From Rhizobiales bacterium TMED25 (lineage in GTDB: Bacteria; Pseudomonadota; Alphaproteobacteria; Rhizobiales; TMED25): DNA of 64,000 nucleotides. Below the pieces are notes generated by a model. It was given only the letters and a program-made list of their open reading frames with translations. It did no database searches and was not told the origin of the DNA. The stretch is from the NCBI GenBank assembly GCA_002168075.1, contig NHCE01000002.1, positions 1 to 64,000 on the forward strand, given 5' to 3'. Positions 1 to 8,920 of this stretch are shown piece by piece; position 1 is the first letter of the stretch, and each line of letters starts with the position of its first letter. The translations under genes and the position numbers were made by a program.

Positions 1-864
1 AGCATCAGCAAATGCTTCTAATTCATTCTTACACATATCTACGTCCTTGACTTCAGTAATCTCAATATCACCCTCTCTTGGGGTGTATTTCATGACCGAT
101 AAGTCCCTTGAAGTAATCTCAATTGCACCATTTTCAGCGATCACTCTGAAATTATATAAGACTGACGACGCAATTGAGGTACCTAAGTAACCTGTTGCAC
201 CATTTGTAAATTTAAATAGAACTGATGTGACCTCATCAAGTTCACCCATTTTTATAACCTTAGCAGTCTGGGCATAAGCACTCGATATATTACCGTTCGC
301 GGATATCATTTGATCAATCACATGAATTCCCATACCAGTCATTCCACCAGCAGGAGTCTCTGCTGAACTAGACCTCCAACTTTCTGGTTTATACATCCAT
401 AGGCCTGGTGCATTTATAGTGCCTTCAATATGTACAATTTTTCCTAATGTATTTGATTTAACCATCTCTATTATTTTCATGAAATTAGGATGGAACCTGC
501 GATTAAAGCCGACAGCTAATATTTTATTATTTTTCTTTGCCTCGTCGAATGCTATTTTTGCATCTGCCGCAGTAAGTGTTATTGGTTTTTCACAAAAAAC
601 ATGTTTCCCATTATTTACAGCTTGAACAATTTGTTCTAGGTGTTTTGAATGAGGGGTAGCTAATATGACAGCATCAACCTTATCTGATTTGACTACTTCA
701 TCATAACTTGCAGCTATTTCTGCATCTATTTCCTTGCAATAATCTTCAATATTATTGAGTGTTTTAGTTGTTGCCATAACAACATTAATCTTTTCACTAT
801 TTTGTATTGAGTTAGCAAGAGTTTTTCCCCACCAACCTAATCCGACAGAAGCTGCTCTAATCAT
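1..864 (-). CDS. Gfo/Idh/MocA family oxidoreductase, C-terminus cut by window edge
   Basis: Predicted NAD(P)-dependent dehydrogenase of the Gfo/Idh/MocA family; the substrate (sugar, inositol or similar polyol) cannot be told. 288 codons are open from the ATG at 864 to base 1, so the C-terminal part lies outside the window. The N-terminal Rossmann fold starts with VGLGWWG near residue 7, and the family signature CEKP (catalytic Lys and Pro) lies near residues 93-96, followed by a VGFNRRFHP segment. The C-terminal half carries the GGMTGMGIHVIDQM stretch typical of the substrate domain. It is divergent from the amidohydrolase at 1003 across 138 bases that probably hold both promoters. It is only distantly similar to the second Gfo/Idh gene at 7832-8902. 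Confidence 0.88.
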   Translation of the reverse strand, partial: MIRAASVGLGWWGKTLANSIQNSEKINVVMATTKTLNNIEDYCKEIDAEIAASYDEVVKSDKVDAVILATPHSKHLEQIVQAVNNGKHVFCEKPITLTAADAKIAFDEAKKNNKILAVGFNRRFHPNFMKIIEMVKSNTLGKIVHIEGTINAPGLWMYKPESWRSSSAETPAGGMTGMGIHVIDQMISANGNISSAYAQTAKVIKMGELDEVTSVLFKFTNGATGYLGTSIASSVLYNFRVIAENGAIEITSRDLSVMKYTPREGDIEITEVKDVDMCKNELEAFADA

Positions 865-1002
865 TATATAATCCTTTAAAAATATGATTTAAAATTAAAC
901 TTTTACATTAATAAATGTGTTTACACTGATTTACTATATATTTATATTTAAAACTATAATAAAAAAATACATTATTTAAAAGATAAATTAGGGAGATAAA
1001 TT

Positions 1003-2088
1003 ATGCCGCCATTAAAACAACCTTTACAACCATATAAATCAACTACAGCAAGAGAGCATTTGGGTGAATATGAAAGATCAAGCCAAATTACAGTTGATAT
1101 TCACGGTCATATTGGAGTCCAAGAAGCAGCAGACTTAGTTGCAAAACATATGCCTGCTGATGGTCATGCTGGATTCAAGTATGCACCTCCGAAAACAAGA
1201 GAAATTAATGCAAAACAAAATGTGGATAGAAAAGAAGCACTATTTGGTTTAGATGAAAGAATAGCTGAAATGGATCGTATGTTAGTAGATGTAATGGCAA
1301 TTTCACCATGGCCTCCGCAACTATATCCTCCAGTTGATCCTACACTTGGAGCCGAAGTATCAGAAATTATTAATAATGAAATAGAAAAAAAATGTGCTGA
1401 ACACCCAAAAAGACTTGTCGGTCTTGGTGCTGTCCCTCTTCAAGATGCAGATAATGCAAATAAAGAACTAGATAGAATTCTTGCCAAACCTTGTTTTAAG
1501 GGCATTGAAATTGCTGCAAAAATGGGATCGGAAGAACTGGATGTAAGACGTCTGGATCCATTTTGGGATAGATGCCAACAGCATGATATACCAATATTTA
1601 TTCATCCAACATCCTTCGCAAGTGATAGATTTTCTGCTCATTATTTGACAAATATTATTGGTAATCCTCTAGATACAACAGTGGCAATGCACTACCTTAT
1701 TTTTGGCGGTGTTCTTGAAAGATTTCCAAATTTGAAATTTGTACTATCACATGGTGGTGCATTCGCCGCAGCATATGCTGGTAGAATGGATCATGCTTAT
1801 GGTGCCAGACCAGATTGTAGAGAAAATATATCTATGCCACCTAGTTATTACTTAGAAAAGTTCTATCCTGACTCACTTGTTTTTACAATTGAACAGCTTC
1901 AATATTTAATTAATAGATTTGGTCCTGACCATGTGTTAATTGGTACAGATTATCCATTTGATATGGGTGAATATGATCCCGTGGAACATGTTTATCAAGT
2001 ACCCGGCTTGAGTTCCGCTAACAGAGACTTGATCTGTGGTGGAAATGCGCTGAGACTTATGAATATGACTGAAGAAGATTGTAAGTAA
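1003..2088 (+). CDS. Amidohydrolase family 2 (ACMSD-like) metal-dependent hydrolase/decarboxylase
   Basis: 361-residue TIM-barrel amidohydrolase of the ACMSD/2,3-dihydroxybenzoate decarboxylase type (amidohydrolase_2). Visible metal and catalytic residues are H34-x-H36 in DIHGHIG, H201 in FIHPTSF, H250 in VLSHGG and D316 in IGTDYPFD. Members cleave C-C (decarboxylation) or C-O/C-N bonds of aromatic acids, lactones or related compounds; the substrate here is unknown. The ATG at 1003 has a good GGGAG ribosome site about eight bases upstream. A small cupin follows 59 bases downstream on the same strand, probably in one transcript. Family assignment is firm; reaction is not. Confidence 0.9.
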   Translation: MPPLKQPLQPYKSTTAREHLGEYERSSQITVDIHGHIGVQEAADLVAKHMPADGHAGFKYAPPKTREINAKQNVDRKEALFGLDERIAEMDRMLVDVMAISPWPPQLYPPVDPTLGAEVSEIINNEIEKKCAEHPKRLVGLGAVPLQDADNANKELDRILAKPCFKGIEIAAKMGSEELDVRRLDPFWDRCQQHDIPIFIHPTSFASDRFSAHYLTNIIGNPLDTTVAMHYLIFGGVLERFPNLKFVLSHGGAFAAAYAGRMDHAYGARPDCRENISMPPSYYLEKFYPDSLVFTIEQLQYLINRFGPDHVLIGTDYPFDMGEYDPVEHVYQVPGLSSANRDLICGGNALRLMNMTEEDCK

Positions 2089-2147
2089 TAATACAAATTA
2101 ATATTATACTATAACTAATTGTAAAACATAGAAATAATGAGGTTTAT

Positions 2148-2597
2148 ATGTCTGATGAATTTAATGACGGTTGTGATCATGAATTTCTTGCAATACACGA
2201 TTCAGATATTGAATGGGAAGAAGGTTTAGCAAATGAATTGCTAACTCTTCCAAAGGGTGTAAAAGCAAAAGTTTTTGCTCACGATAAAAAAATGGGTAGA
2301 ATAGATATGAAAGTAAAATTCCCACCTGGTTATGTTGAGCCTGCTCATTCACATAAAAGTTGGCACTCTATTCTCGTTTTAAAAGGGCGAATGTGTGTTG
2401 ATGGAAAGGATCTAAGACCAGGTGACTATATTTTTGGCTGGGATAAAATTCATGGCCCATATGAGTATCCAGATGGTGCAGAAGCATTTGTCGTTTTCCT
2501 TGGTGAAGGGACTGAGCATATTTGGGATGAAGAAACTCATAATTCTCATAAGAAAATATGGGAACCTGAAACAGACGAAGGTAAAAGCGCCAAGTAA
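2148..2597 (+). CDS. Cupin-domain protein
   Basis: 149-residue single-domain cupin. The first cupin motif is visible as G61...H67-S-H69 with a further H73, and the second as GDYIFGW with H102, so a metal site is likely although the usual Glu of motif 1 is not obvious. Cupins of this size are often dioxygenases, isomerases or ligand-binding proteins; no reaction can be assigned. It follows the amidohydrolase and may act on the same substrate or product. Its stop lies only six bases from the end of the convergent CocE-type gene. Confidence 0.82.
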   Translation: MSDEFNDGCDHEFLAIHDSDIEWEEGLANELLTLPKGVKAKVFAHDKKMGRIDMKVKFPPGYVEPAHSHKSWHSILVLKGRMCVDGKDLRPGDYIFGWDKIHGPYEYPDGAEAFVVFLGEGTEHIWDEETHNSHKKIWEPETDEGKSAK

Positions 2598-2603
2598 ATC
2601 TTA

Positions 2604-4355
2604 CTACTTTATGTAAGGTAAAAGTATATTTGATGGGTAATTTTCACCAGTATATATGGTGATATTCCCATCATATATTTTCTCCGGTCTATCAGCTCTA
2701 TTTTCATGTTTGAATGGGCCAACACCTGTAAATACATCATCTAAATTTCCCAGACCTTTAACCTCACCTCCAGGCCATGCATAATCTTTACCTCTTATCG
2801 AAACCGCTAATCTGTGATTTTTTGGTATAACTATTGAAGTGGGCCATACTTCGATATCTAATTCATAAATTTCACCTGGAACTAAAGGCTGTAACTCGTC
2901 ATGGCTATGATAAGGTTGGTAATCTTTTGATAAATTTTTATCAAGTTTTCTGTGTGACGCCCTCAGCCATCCCTGTGATATAGGTGTATGTGGATCAATA
3001 GCACCCTGGAACGTCACTTCTTTTAGCTCCTCATCAAATAAACGAAGGACAACAAAAACATCTGCATCTTCAGTATCAGATGACATGAAAAGCTTCAGAC
3101 TCATTGGCCCTGTTATCTCGACTTCTTCATTAGTTGGATCCTGTAGAAAAGTTATGCCATCAGAAAACCCCTTATAGTTTAATTTAAAGTCTTCTGCTTT
3201 TATTCCAGATAATGAGTGATTCTGAGCGTTCAGGTATAACTTACTCCAATTTGTATTTTCCAATGGCCATGATGCGTAATAATTTTCCTTGAATATTTCA
3301 TTTGGGTACCTTGTAAGTAAATTTATTTTTGGCCTATCTTGCCAGCCATTATCAATTTCTTTTAAATAGTAGTCAAAAAACTGCTTTTGGATATTAACTC
3401 CATAATCTGTATAAAATTCGGTCCAATGCTCAATACCATGAACTTCTAGCCATTTTTCTTTGGAAGCTGACCTCGTAAATCCATCAAAATTCCCTCTACT
3501 ATGCAAGCCTTGACCGCCCCAATTAGCAGAAGATAATAACGGCACATTAATTTTTGAGAAATCTGGCATTCTAGATGTCCAAAAATCATCTGTTGCAAGT
3601 TTATTTTCAAGTATCTGTTTTGGAAGATTGAATCTATTTTTTTCTAAATCTTCCTCTGAGAGGGTCTGTGGTCCTGACACCCAATCTTTTTTTATATCAC
3701 CAAGGATTCCTTTCTCACCTTTGCCATTTTGAACAGTAAGTATTTGTTTTTGAAACCATGCCTCGGTAAATGAACAATATATACCACCATGATATCCGAG
3801 CTCTCGGTAATAATCAGCAGCCCCCTCCCAAACACACATTGCTGTTAAATTTTTAGGCTGAAGTGATGCAACTTGCCATTGATTCATCCCATAGTAAGAT
3901 ATACCATTTATACCAACCTTACCTGTAGAATATTCTAACTGAGAAGCCCACTCAATACACTCAGCAAAATCTACTGATTCTTGGTAAGACCATAAATCCA
4001 TGACTCCTTCAGATCTCCCTGCACCCCTAGAGTCAACTCTAATAACTATATACCCATCTGTTGCCCACTTCTCAGGGTCGACAACCTCCCAATTTTGATA
4101 AATATTACTTGAACCATTTGGGACATCAGGGTGATCTTCACACATTCTTTGCCACTGTTCGGAGTATAATTGTGAAAAATGGAGCCATTTGCCATATGGA
4201 CCATATGTAATAATTACTGGGTACTTTCCTTTATCATTTGGTTTAAAAATATCACATCTGAGCTGAGTACCATCAGACATCGCAATAATATCATCCCAAA
4301 TAACTTCGACTTTATCATTCAGTATAATTTCTTTTTTTGGATATTTTGAACTCAT
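2604..4355 (-). CDS. CocE/NonD-family (peptidase S15-like) alpha/beta hydrolase
   Basis: 583-residue hydrolase with the layout of cocaine esterase, acylases and NonD-like esterases: an N-terminal alpha/beta-hydrolase domain, a helical insert and a C-terminal jelly-roll (about residues 350-580). The nucleophile is S153 in GINGISYYG, and the oxyanion-side DSRGAGRSEG motif lies at 108-117. H310 in HGIEHW is the likely catalytic His. The acid residue usually found in a GWYD-like motif is not clear; SANWGGQG stands at that place. No signal peptide is seen, so it is probably cytoplasmic. It is the last gene of the minus-strand run 9523-2604 and could release an acid from an ester or amide for the CoA-dependent steps encoded upstream. 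Confidence 0.88.
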   Translation of the reverse strand: MSSKYPKKEIILNDKVEVIWDDIIAMSDGTQLRCDIFKPNDKGKYPVIITYGPYGKWLHFSQLYSEQWQRMCEDHPDVPNGSSNIYQNWEVVDPEKWATDGYIVIRVDSRGAGRSEGVMDLWSYQESVDFAECIEWASQLEYSTGKVGINGISYYGMNQWQVASLQPKNLTAMCVWEGAADYYRELGYHGGIYCSFTEAWFQKQILTVQNGKGEKGILGDIKKDWVSGPQTLSEEDLEKNRFNLPKQILENKLATDDFWTSRMPDFSKINVPLLSSANWGGQGLHSRGNFDGFTRSASKEKWLEVHGIEHWTEFYTDYGVNIQKQFFDYYLKEIDNGWQDRPKINLLTRYPNEIFKENYYASWPLENTNWSKLYLNAQNHSLSGIKAEDFKLNYKGFSDGITFLQDPTNEEVEITGPMSLKLFMSSDTEDADVFVVLRLFDEELKEVTFQGAIDPHTPISQGWLRASHRKLDKNLSKDYQPYHSHDELQPLVPGEIYELDIEVWPTSIVIPKNHRLAVSIRGKDYAWPGGEVKGLGNLDDVFTGVGPFKHENRADRPEKIYDGNITIYTGENYPSNILLPYIK

Positions 4356-4370
4356 ATTAAACCCTTCTGA

Positions 4371-4817
4371 TTATGGTTTCCTTTTCAGTAAAAATGCTTG
4401 AATAGCATCTTGCACCATCTCGTCATTTTGATTAAAAACTTTTAAACTTCTTTTCATAACACCACGATCTGTTTTAGAAGTTTCTCTTTTTTCTGTAACA
4501 ATAATTTTAGCTGTTATAGTATCGCCTGCAATCACATGCCTGGTAAACTTCAGGCTATCAAACCCCAAAAATGCAATCAAAGTATCGTCATAAAGATGAA
4601 GTTGAAAAAGCAAACCAGCGGCGATTGAATATACGAGAGGCCCATGGGCAATTCTTGTTCCAAAAATTGTTTTTTTGCAGTGCTCTTCATTAATATGTAA
4701 TGGATTATAATCTCCAGATATTCCTGCAAAATGAACTATATCAGCTTCAGTTATTGTCCTACTTGGGGATACGAATTCTTTACCGATTTCCCAGTCTTCC
4801 CAATACATTCCAACCAT
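4371..4817 (-). CDS. MaoC-like (R)-specific enoyl-CoA hydratase
   Basis: 148-residue hotdog-fold protein with the hydratase-2 signature: D36-Y-N38-P-L-H41 followed by RIAHGPLVYSIAAGL, the pair of Asp and His being the catalytic residues of R-specific enoyl-CoA hydratases. It probably hydrates an enoyl-CoA made by the acyl-CoA dehydrogenase encoded two genes upstream. Chain length or branching cannot be inferred. A GGAG ribosome site precedes the ATG at 4817. It sits 13 bases after the CoA-transferase gene and 15 bases before the CocE-type gene, so co-transcription is likely. Confidence 0.88.
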   Translation of the reverse strand: MVGMYWEDWEIGKEFVSPSRTITEADIVHFAGISGDYNPLHINEEHCKKTIFGTRIAHGPLVYSIAAGLLFQLHLYDDTLIAFLGFDSLKFTRHVIAGDTITAKIIVTEKRETSKTDRGVMKRSLKVFNQNDEMVQDAIQAFLLKRKP

Positions 4818-4830
4818 AATTATCTTCTCC

Positions 4831-6021
4831 TTATTTTATTATATTTTCATTAATTAAATTTTTAATTTCATTCTCATCCATCTCTAATAATGAACTTAAA
4901 ATTTCAGTGGTATGCTGCCCTAGTGTTGGAGCAGGATTTGAAATAGTCCCCTCAACATCTGCAAATTTCATAGGATTTCCTGGTAGTTTTATTTCACCTG
5001 CAGTTGGATGTTGATATTTCACAACCATATCTCTCTCTAAAACAGGTGGCTCATTAAATGCACCATCAAGATTGTTTACAGGCGCACATGGGACCTCATA
5101 TTCACGGAATAAATCTATCCACTCTTTTACACTTTTTGTTATGAAAACCTCTTCCAGAATAGGAATTAATTCATCTCTATTTTCGACTCTCTTGGGGTTT
5201 GTTGCATATTTTTCATGTGTTTTAAGATATTCCAAGTTCATTGCATCACACATACGCTCCCAAAAAACTTCTTGCCTTGTTGCTATGACAACATAACCAT
5301 CATTTACTTTAAACGCCTGCCATGGGACAGAATACATGTGAGATGATCCTGGTGGTATTGGTAATTCACCTTTTGTCAACCAAACTGTTCCAAGATATGT
5401 AAGTAGGCTCAGCATACCATCAAACATTGATAAACTTATAGACGATCCCTTTCCTGTCTTCTCCCTCTTATATAAGGCTGCTAAAATTGCTTTACAGGAA
5501 AATATTCCACCAGATAAATCCGCAAGTGGTATCCCTGTCCTAACAGGTGGTGTATCTGGTTCACCAGTAATTGCCATGTAGCCACTTATAGATTGAATAA
5601 TTATATCCAGTGCTGGTAAGTTTGCGTACTCTCCAGTCTCACCATAACCTGTAACTGAACATTGAATAATTCTTTTATTAATTTTTTTTAATGTTTCATA
5701 ATTTATCTTTAATCTATCAAGCACACCTGGTCTAAAATTATCAACAACAACATCCGCTTTTTTAATAAGATTATAAAATATTTTTAACCCCTTTTCAGTC
5801 TTGAGGTCAATCACAATACTTTTCTTATTTCTATTGAATGTAAGGAATAATCCGCTTTCTCCATTGATTGGGGCAACGGACGGAATTCTTCCTAAATCGC
5901 CATTAGGAGTTTCAACTTTAATAACTTCAGCACCAAGGTCTGATAATACCTGGCCACCATAAGTGCCAGCAATAATTTGACCTAGCTCAATTACCTTTAT
6001 ACCTTGTAAGGGATAGCTCAT
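4831..6021 (-). CDS. CaiB/BaiF family (family III) CoA-transferase
   Basis: 396-residue class III CoA-transferase. It begins with the usual GIKVIELGQIIAGTYGGQVLSDLGAEVIKVE arrangement, and the acyl-anhydride-forming Asp is D168 in GIPLADLSGG. These enzymes move CoA from a donor acyl-CoA to a free acid without ATP. The gene lies one base after the acyl-CoA dehydrogenase gene (6021/6023) and 13 bases before the MaoC gene, which points to a translationally linked CoA-ester pathway: activation, dehydrogenation, hydration. Donor and acceptor acids are not known. Confidence 0.92.
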   Translation of the reverse strand: MSYPLQGIKVIELGQIIAGTYGGQVLSDLGAEVIKVETPNGDLGRIPSVAPINGESGLFLTFNRNKKSIVIDLKTEKGLKIFYNLIKKADVVVDNFRPGVLDRLKINYETLKKINKRIIQCSVTGYGETGEYANLPALDIIIQSISGYMAITGEPDTPPVRTGIPLADLSGGIFSCKAILAALYKREKTGKGSSISLSMFDGMLSLLTYLGTVWLTKGELPIPPGSSHMYSVPWQAFKVNDGYVVIATRQEVFWERMCDAMNLEYLKTHEKYATNPKRVENRDELIPILEEVFITKSVKEWIDLFREYEVPCAPVNNLDGAFNEPPVLERDMVVKYQHPTAGEIKLPGNPMKFADVEGTISNPAPTLGQHTTEILSSLLEMDENEIKNLINENIIK

Positions 6022-6022
6022 T

Positions 6023-7168
6023 TTATAGTCCCAGACTTTTTGCTATTATATTTCTTTGAATTTCAGAGGTCCCTGCCCCGATAACAGACAAACGTGCATC
6101 TCTAAAAAATCTTTGAATTGGATACTCCATACAAAAGCCATACCCACCATATATTTGCATAGCATGCTCTGTAATGGTTTTATAAGACTCACTTGTATAA
6201 AGCTTAAGAATAGCAGCTTCATGCCTACTAGCTTCATTGGCATTAATGGATGTTGCAAATTTATAAAATAACAAACGCGACAACTCTATCATCACCTTCA
6301 TATCAGCAAGTTTATGAGATATGGCTTGGTTTTTACCTATCGGTTTGTCAAATTGTTCTCTTGTTTTAGCATATTCAAGTGCTAGATTGAAGCATGCTTC
6401 TGCAGCTCCAGTTCTTGCCGCCGATAAGCATAACCTTTCATACCAGAGACAAGAGTCACAAATTTTCCAACCACCACCAATTTCGCCGATAATATCATCT
6501 TTTGTTACCTCAACGTCATTATAAAATACTTGTGTAGTTCCAATTGATCTATGCCCTAGTGTATCAATTTTCTTTATTTCAATACCTTTCTTTTTCGTAT
6601 CAATCATAAATGTGCTAATACCTTTTTGTTTCATATCTTCTTGTGAGGTTCTCAAAACTACCAAGCAATAATCACTAATATCCATTCCAGATGTAAAAAC
6701 TTTTTGTCCATTTATTAGGTACTTATCATTACCGATTGCTTCAGCTTTTGTTTTAAGGGCTGCTGCGTCAGATCCAGATGATGGTTCTGTCAGTCCAAAG
6801 GCGAAGGAAAGTTCACCCTTTGCTATTTTAGGAAGAAAGAATTTTTTTTGATCCTCTGATCCATGAGCCATTATAGCAAAAGCGCCCCATGTCATTGTCC
6901 TAAATAGCCACATTGCCAGTTCTTCAAATCGTTTGCCAGTCTCTTCAAGTAATATTGCAAGATCGATAGCATCGCCTCCTGTACCGCCATATTCTTCAGG
7001 TATAATTAATCCTAGCCAACCACCATCACAAAGAGCTTTATATGCCTCGTATGGAGGAACTCCGTCATTATCGCATTTTTCTACGTATTCATCTGGGCAA
7101 ATATTTTTAAGAAAGCTATCAAGATGAGCTCTCATTTCTTCTTGTTCTTGGGTAAAAGTAAAATCCAT
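6023..7168 (-). CDS. Acyl-CoA dehydrogenase
   Basis: 381-residue flavin enzyme of normal length. FAFGLTEPSSGSDAA near residue 125-140 is the FAD-binding signature of the middle beta domain, and YGGYGF...RDARLSVIGAGTSEIQRN forms the C-terminal helical domain, with E369 in GTSEIQ at the position of the catalytic base. It should introduce an alpha,beta double bond into an acyl-CoA and pass electrons to ETF (not encoded here). The start ATG overlaps the TAA of the preceding flavin reductase-like gene by one base (TAATG), so the two are translationally coupled. Confidence 0.93.
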   Translation of the reverse strand: MDFTFTQEQEEMRAHLDSFLKNICPDEYVEKCDNDGVPPYEAYKALCDGGWLGLIIPEEYGGTGGDAIDLAILLEETGKRFEELAMWLFRTMTWGAFAIMAHGSEDQKKFFLPKIAKGELSFAFGLTEPSSGSDAAALKTKAEAIGNDKYLINGQKVFTSGMDISDYCLVVLRTSQEDMKQKGISTFMIDTKKKGIEIKKIDTLGHRSIGTTQVFYNDVEVTKDDIIGEIGGGWKICDSCLWYERLCLSAARTGAAEACFNLALEYAKTREQFDKPIGKNQAISHKLADMKVMIELSRLLFYKFATSINANEASRHEAAILKLYTSESYKTITEHAMQIYGGYGFCMEYPIQRFFRDARLSVIGAGTSEIQRNIIAKSLGL

Positions 7169-7821
7169 TATTTATTATTCTCCTTATCTTTATCTTCCAT
7201 CCACTGTTCATAATTTAACCTTTTCAATTCAAAAAAGTCAGATAATTCTGCATACATATTACCAAAAAGTCTAGCAATTGGTTTATAATTATCAATATTT
7301 ACATAATTTTTTTCCGTATCGAGTACATCTGTATTCGTTGAAATATTTATTACTTCGCCGAGAGTTAAATTTCTATCCTCACCAAGTTTGGTAATAGAGT
7401 GTAATTTACATTCAAGCGCAACCAAACTTTCATTTATAGTTGGAGTTTTTATCAAATGTGACTGACGTAATGTGAAATTTGCTTCATCAATTTCACTCAC
7501 TTCTGGTGGGAAGTTTACGCAACTAATATTCATTTGATCAGCTATATCAAATGTAACCATGTGGACAACAAATTCTTTTTGTTCCTTTATATTGGCAGCA
7601 GTATCTTTTAAACCGCCTTCTGGTTTTGCATTAACCCCTAATGCAACAATTGATGGTTTATCAGAAAAGACATTAAAAAAAGAGAAGGGAGCTGCATTTA
7701 CAATCCCATTTTTTGAAATTGTTGTAACAAGTGCAATTGGCCGAGGAATTACTAATGCACACATTAATTTATATCTATCAGGTCTAGATAGTGTATTTGG
7801 ATCTATATTTAATTTAGACAT
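7168..7821 (-). CDS. Flavin reductase-like (FMN-binding split barrel) protein
   Basis: 217-residue split-barrel flavoprotein. PRPIALVTTISKNGIVNAAPFSFFN at residues 27-50 is the FMN-binding signature of the flavoredoxin/flavin reductase-like group, which reduces flavin with NAD(P)H or carries electrons. No flavin-dependent monooxygenase is present next to it, so its partner may be the nitroreductase, the acyl-CoA dehydrogenase or something elsewhere. It overlaps the acyl-CoA dehydrogenase start by one base and is preceded by the Gfo/Idh gene 10 bases upstream. Confidence 0.85.
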   Translation of the reverse strand: MSKLNIDPNTLSRPDRYKLMCALVIPRPIALVTTISKNGIVNAAPFSFFNVFSDKPSIVALGVNAKPEGGLKDTAANIKEQKEFVVHMVTFDIADQMNISCVNFPPEVSEIDEANFTLRQSHLIKTPTINESLVALECKLHSITKLGEDRNLTLGEVINISTNTDVLDTEKNYVNIDNYKPIARLFGNMYAELSDFFELKRLNYEQWMEDKDKENNK

Positions 7822-7831
7822 TCAAAAATTC

Positions 7832-8902
7832 TCACAATTTTATTGGAATTCCCTCTTTTGCTGATCTATCTGCAGCCATCGTTAGAGCAAGGACTAACCG
7901 TGCTTCTTCACCTGTTGTCAAACCAACACCGCCCATTCCGAGTGTATGCCTTATAAATGCATCAGTTTCCTCTTTCATGGGGCCAAAAAACTCACCCATC
8001 ACAAAATCACCTGGCATTGCAGAACCTAAAAAAGCTACATCTACATCGTATTGTGGCGTATAAGGGCAAGGTATGGGTTCGCCCGGAACTAATATTACAT
8101 CTCTATGCGCATCATCAATGCTCAGTGACCCTGTTGTTCCTTGCAGATCTATTTCCATAGTTGCTGTATAAGCAGGCCAATGTCGGGGCTGTAACCAACT
8201 TGTTCCTAGTGATGAAACTGAACCATCATCAAATGTTACTAACATCCACTGAAAGTCATCTCTGTTATAGCTTTTAAATACATTACTTGCTGATTTTGCA
8301 TATACTTCAACTGGTTTTTTACCCTCATTATACCATAACATTAAGTCTACTAGGTAAGTGCCTGTATTTATTGAAGGAGTTGTATTAGGTGATCTACCAG
8401 CAACCGCCTCACCCACAGCTCTTGTTACATATATTTTTCCCATGGAGAAAACAATATCCCCAAGTTGCCCTCTTCTGACAGCCTCCTTGGCTAATAGAAA
8501 CTTTCTTCTAAACCTTTGTGTATATCCAACAAAAACGTCGGCTCCTGTTTGCTTTGCTTTTGCAAGAATATTATCCGCTTCACCAAGGTCTAAAACAAAT
8601 GGTTTTTCAATTAAAACTGACTTTCCTAATTCAACAGCTTTCATTGTTGCATCATAGTGATTTTCCTCATCTGTAGATATAATTACAGCCCCCACACGAT
8701 CATTTTCAATTGCTTCACTGTAGTTATTAGTTGCAATATCAGCCTTAACAGACTCCGCAACTTTTTCTAATTTTTTATCTTCAATATCACATACTGCTAT
8801 ATAATCAACTTGAGTAATTTGCTTGCAAGAATGTGCTCTCAAATTCCCAATACCGCCTGCCCCAATTACTGCAATACCTGTTTCTTGTTTATTTGATTTC
8901 AT
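7832..8902 (-). CDS. Gfo/Idh/MocA family oxidoreductase
   Basis: 356-residue NAD(P)-dependent dehydrogenase. The Rossmann motif is VIGAGGIGNLRAH at about residues 12-24 and the family signature is IEKP near residues 97-100, followed by VGYTQRF. A second half with the TGTYLVDLMLWYNEG stretch provides the substrate-binding sheet. Myo-inositol dehydrogenase-like enzymes look like this, but the substrate is not assigned. It lies within the seven-gene minus-strand run, 18 bases after the nitroreductase gene and 10 bases before the flavin reductase-like gene. Confidence 0.88.
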   Translation of the reverse strand: MKSNKQETGIAVIGAGGIGNLRAHSCKQITQVDYIAVCDIEDKKLEKVAESVKADIATNNYSEAIENDRVGAVIISTDEENHYDATMKAVELGKSVLIEKPFVLDLGEADNILAKAKQTGADVFVGYTQRFRRKFLLAKEAVRRGQLGDIVFSMGKIYVTRAVGEAVAGRSPNTTPSINTGTYLVDLMLWYNEGKKPVEVYAKSASNVFKSYNRDDFQWMLVTFDDGSVSSLGTSWLQPRHWPAYTATMEIDLQGTTGSLSIDDAHRDVILVPGEPIPCPYTPQYDVDVAFLGSAMPGDFVMGEFFGPMKEETDAFIRHTLGMGGVGLTTGEEARLVLALTMAADRSAKEGIPIKL

Positions 8903-8920
8903 GATGAACCTGTTAGATTA

